A stretch of DNA of 48,447 nt from Streptomyces sp. NRRL S-350 (lineage in GTDB: Bacteria; Actinomycetota; Actinomycetes; Streptomycetales; Streptomycetaceae). Within the stretch, counting starts at the first letter, position 1, and every line of letters starts with the position of its first letter. Positions 46,463-48,447 of this stretch are shown here, in pieces. Location: the NCBI RefSeq assembly GCF_000719705.1, contig NZ_JOHO01000051.1, positions 1-48,447 of the forward strand, in the 5' to 3' direction. The translations under genes and the position numbers were made by a program. Under the pieces are notes generated by a model. The model was not told the DNA's origin. It saw only the letters and a list, made by a program, of their open reading frames with translations, and made no database searches.

Positions 46463-47695
46463 GTGCTGGAGGAGCGGGAGTCGATCGGCAAGCGGGTGCG
46501 GCGGGCGCGGCTGCGGCTGGGGATGACCCAGGCCGATTTGGCCGCCGCCATCGGCAGGACGCAGGGCTGGGTGTCGAAGGTCGAGAAGGGCACGATCGAG
46601 CTCGACCGGGCCGGCACGATCAACCAGATCGCGGCGGCGCTCCACTGCCACCCCAACGACCTCATCGAGAGGCCCTTCGTCGCGGGCAAGGCATCGGAGA
46701 ACCAGTGGCAGGTGTCGGCAGCCGCGATCCTGCGGGAGCTTCGCCGGTACGACCTCACACCGGTGTTCGACGGCGAGCCGCGGTCGTCGGCCCAGCTCTG
46801 GCGCGAAACCGAGCTCCTGCACCGGCTCAGGGACGCGGCCGCCAACGTGGCCGTCCTGAAGGTGCTCCCGGACATGCTTCGCGAAGCACGCACGCTGGCC
46901 GAGGTGTCCACCGGCCACGAGCGTGAGGAGGCGTTCGCGATCTACGCGATCGAGTGCAAGTTCGCGCACACTGCCGCACACACCCTCGGCCACCCCGAAC
47001 TCATCGCCATGGCCTGCGAGCGGGCCGCCTGGTCGGCCCGGCTGTCCGGCGACCCGGTGATGGAAGCGGTCGCGGACTGGATGCGGGTGTGGGACATGTG
47101 GGCCACTGCGGACTGGGACGATGCCCTGGCGCTGTCCGACAAGGCGCTTCGGCTCGTCGAGGACCGCTATCGCGCCAACGACCCCCTGGCCGTGCGGGCT
47201 TGGGGCGCCATGCACCTGCGCGCCGCCGTGTCCGCCGCACGTGCCGGCCGACGGACGGAGGCCGAGGACCGCATCCGGCATGCCCACGCGGCAGCCGAGT
47301 TGATGGCCGGAAGCCGGGCAGAGCCGCCCTTCGACCGGCACTCGCTGACCTTCTCCAGCGGCAACGTCCAGGTCCACGCAGTGTCGGTCCAGTTGGAGAT
47401 GGGCGACCACGCCCAGGCACTGATCCTCAACGAGCGTGCCGACCCCGCGAAGGTCGCCGCCCTCCCCGCGTCCAGGCGGGGCCACCACCACATGGACCTG
47501 GCCCGCGCATGGCTGTGGGAGGGCAACCGCGACAAGGCACTTCGGGCCCTGGAGACGGCGGAGAGGACCGCCCCGCAGCTCGTGCGCAACCACCCGATCG
47601 CCCGCGCCACCCTGCGGAAGATCGTCTACGCCGAGCGCTCGGCCACCCGCGAGAAGCTGCGCTACATGTCCGACCGCTTCCACCTGGACGGATAG
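46463..47695 (+). CDS. XRE-family regulator with TPR-like C-terminal region
   Basis: A 410-residue regulator: helix-turn-helix at about 8-65 (IGKRVRRARLRLGMTQADLA, then AAIGRTQGWVSKVEKG, then GTINQIAAALHCHPNDLIER), followed by about 330 residues of helical, TPR-like sequence (AIYAIECKFAHTAAHTLGHP, then WDDALALSDKALRLVEDRYR, then NRDKALRALETAERTAPQLV). It is not the DUF5753 type but the SCO-type TPR regulator found with DUF397 proteins. GTG start with GGGAGGGTTGCT upstream. The divergent gap has GGTAGC-N5-GGTAGC, a direct repeat with one-turn spacing (46397-46413). Confidence 0.9.
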   Translation: MLEERESIGKRVRRARLRLGMTQADLAAAIGRTQGWVSKVEKGTIELDRAGTINQIAAALHCHPNDLIERPFVAGKASENQWQVSAAAILRELRRYDLTPVFDGEPRSSAQLWRETELLHRLRDAAANVAVLKVLPDMLREARTLAEVSTGHEREEAFAIYAIECKFAHTAAHTLGHPELIAMACERAAWSARLSGDPVMEAVADWMRVWDMWATADWDDALALSDKALRLVEDRYRANDPLAVRAWGAMHLRAAVSAARAGRRTEAEDRIRHAHAAAELMAGSRAEPPFDRHSLTFSSGNVQVHAVSVQLEMGDHAQALILNERADPAKVAALPASRRGHHHMDLARAWLWEGNRDKALRALETAERTAPQLVRNHPIARATLRKIVYAERSATREKLRYMSDRFHLDG

Positions 47696-47721
47696 GGCAG
47701 TATTCCGCCGATTCATATTCG

Positions 47722-47742
47722 ACAGTAGTCGTGCAACTACCG
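47722..47742. promoter_or_regulatory. inverted repeat upstream of the small gene at 47752
   Basis: GTAGT (47725-47729) and ACTAC (47736-47740) pair around 6 bases in an A/T-rich stretch; the flanks ACA and CGT extend it with one mismatch. It lies 12 bases before the ATG and may be bound by the XRE regulator. Confidence 0.4.
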
Positions 47743-47751
47743 TCTGTGTGT

Positions 47752-47982
47752 ATGAGTGGACGACACGCGGCCCCCGGGAAGCCTCGCGACCCTGCGCCAC
47801 TGCAGGCACCCCGCCTCGGCGACCTCGCCTACGACACTGCCCCCGGCAGAGCCGGCGTCGGGACGGACATACCCGCAAACGGTGTCCGGGCCGACCACCT
47901 GCGCCCCGAGGGTGCCAGTGGCGGACCGGAGAGGACCGCTCCGAAGGACGGATCCGCCCTCCGTGGCCCGACCGAGCCCTAG
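47752..47982 (+). CDS. small hydrophilic hypothetical protein (76 residues)
   Basis: A 76-residue protein rich in Pro, Gly, Arg and acidic residues (MSGRHAAPGKPRDPAPLQAP, then RLGDLAYDTAPGRAGVGTDI). No export signal and no hydrophobic core, so likely disordered or a partner peptide. It lies between the XRE and the ATPase gene, the place where small proteins occur in abaA/whiJ-like loci. Start ATG after a purine-poor leader. Real coding status is moderately likely from codon use and position. Confidence 0.6.
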   Translation: MSGRHAAPGKPRDPAPLQAPRLGDLAYDTAPGRAGVGTDIPANGVRADHLRPEGASGGPERTAPKDGSALRGPTEP

Positions 47983-48060
47983 CAGCCGGCCAACGTCCCT
48001 TCAGGCATGGGTGGCGTAACGCCGCACTCATTCGTCGACATTTTCCATGGGGTACTTGCC

Positions 48061-48447
48061 ATGCTCACTGTCCACTGCGCCCGCACGTTCGTCGCTCGAC
48101 TGGACTCGCGGACCGAATCCACGCCCGTGGCCCGCTACTTGCTCCGGGCCTACCTCGCCGCGCTCCCCGCCGGAGAGCGCTACGCCGACGTCGCGGAACT
48201 GCTCCTCGGGGAGCTGTTCGCCAATGCCGTCCGGCACGGCGACGCGCCTGCCGACCGGCTGATCGAGGTCCGCTTCGCCCTCGCCGGTGACCGGCTTCGG
48301 CTGGAGGTGCACGACGCCGGCGCCGGGCGTCCCTCCGTCCGTGCCGCCGCACCCGACGACGAGTGCGGACGCGGGCTGTTCCTCGTCCGGTCTGCGCGGC
48401 CCTGGGCATCCCCGCCGCCGAAGCGGCCCGCCGCCTCGACGACTGCC
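48061..48447 (+). CDS. anti-sigma/RsbW-type ATP-binding protein (partial, cut by window end)
   Basis: A HATPase_c protein of the small serine-kinase type: N-box ELLLGELFANAVRHGD (Glu51, Asn55, His59), G1 box LEVHDAGAGRPS (Asp85) and GRGLFLV (103-109). In Streptomyces, such proteins accompany XRE/DUF397 pairs in abaA-like loci. After GRGLFLV the frame continues as an Arg/Pro-rich sequence (RSARPWASPPPKRP), whereas another frame gives CAALGIPAAEAARRLDD, which looks more protein-like. So either the last 60 bases contain a frameshift or a different protein joins here. The gene runs out of the window. Confidence 0.75.
   Translation, partial: MLTVHCARTFVARLDSRTESTPVARYLLRAYLAALPAGERYADVAELLLGELFANAVRHGDAPADRLIEVRFALAGDRLRLEVHDAGAGRPSVRAAAPDDECGRGLFLVRSARPWASPPPKRPAASTTA

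Overview
The window is very GC-rich actinomycete DNA, almost certainly from a Streptomyces-like genus (Streptomyces, Kitasatospora or a close relative). The evidence is codon use with G or C at nearly every third position, many GTG and a few TTG starts, ATGA/GTGA stop-start overlaps, two XRE(DUF5753)/DUF397 loci of the whiJ/abaA type, a LAATG wall-sorting signal and an LppU/SCO3897-like membrane protein. No rRNA, tRNA, CRISPR array, transposase or prophage gene was seen.

Bases 1-8051 hold the most unusual part, a one-directional cluster that looks like a specialised biosynthetic pathway: adenylation enzyme, stand-alone carrier protein, TrpD-like phosphoribosyltransferase, TrpA-like lyase, ectoine-synthase-like cupin, acyl-CoA-dehydrogenase-like flavoprotein, TrpF-like isomerase, TrpC-like synthase and alpha/beta hydrolase, then a LysR regulator. 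Adenylation enzyme, carrier and flavoprotein together resemble the trio that oxidises carrier-bound proline to a pyrrole. The four Trp-like enzymes match the steps from anthranilate to free indole, but trpE and trpB are absent here, the acceptor-binding residues of TrpD are changed and TrpC carries a changed SESG motif. Either the cluster makes dedicated indole, or the Trp chemistry has been turned onto a carrier-made amino-heterocycle. I think the second is the more interesting possibility, but it is inference.

Bases 9200-12030 carry an oxidoreductase/AraC divergent pair and a small secreted protein. Bases 12166-14857 carry an XRE regulator with three tandem DUF397 genes and, divergently, a small-gene cluster ending in a degenerate Nudix protein. 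Bases 14905-17100 form a MarR-ABC exporter operon with a perfect 19-bp palindrome over a leaderless start. Bases 17166-19277 carry a wall-anchored protein behind a heavily structured leader, and a small unknown gene. Bases 19428-22326 form a translationally coupled operon (PLP decarboxylase, GNAT, conserved unknown) divergent from a multicopper oxidase.

From 24 to 44 kb the content is ordinary chromosomal accessory material: YciI-like protein, phosphoglucomutase, an ArsR-controlled MFS exporter, HAD phosphatase, acetyltransferases, DUF4097 protein, aminoglycoside-phosphotransferase-like protein (apparently frameshifted), isochorismatase-like hydrolase without its cysteine, SDR, peptidoglycan-binding secreted protein, a frameshifted secreted-protein remnant, glutaredoxin-like protein, P-loop kinase-like protein, MarR/EamA pair with an 18-bp palindrome, hemerythrin-like protein, zinc metallopeptidase and an isolated GyrB-type ATPase domain. 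From 44 kb to the end come an LppU-like membrane protein that seems to start at ATT, a GNAT, and a second XRE/DUF397 locus with an anti-sigma-type ATPase cut by the window end.
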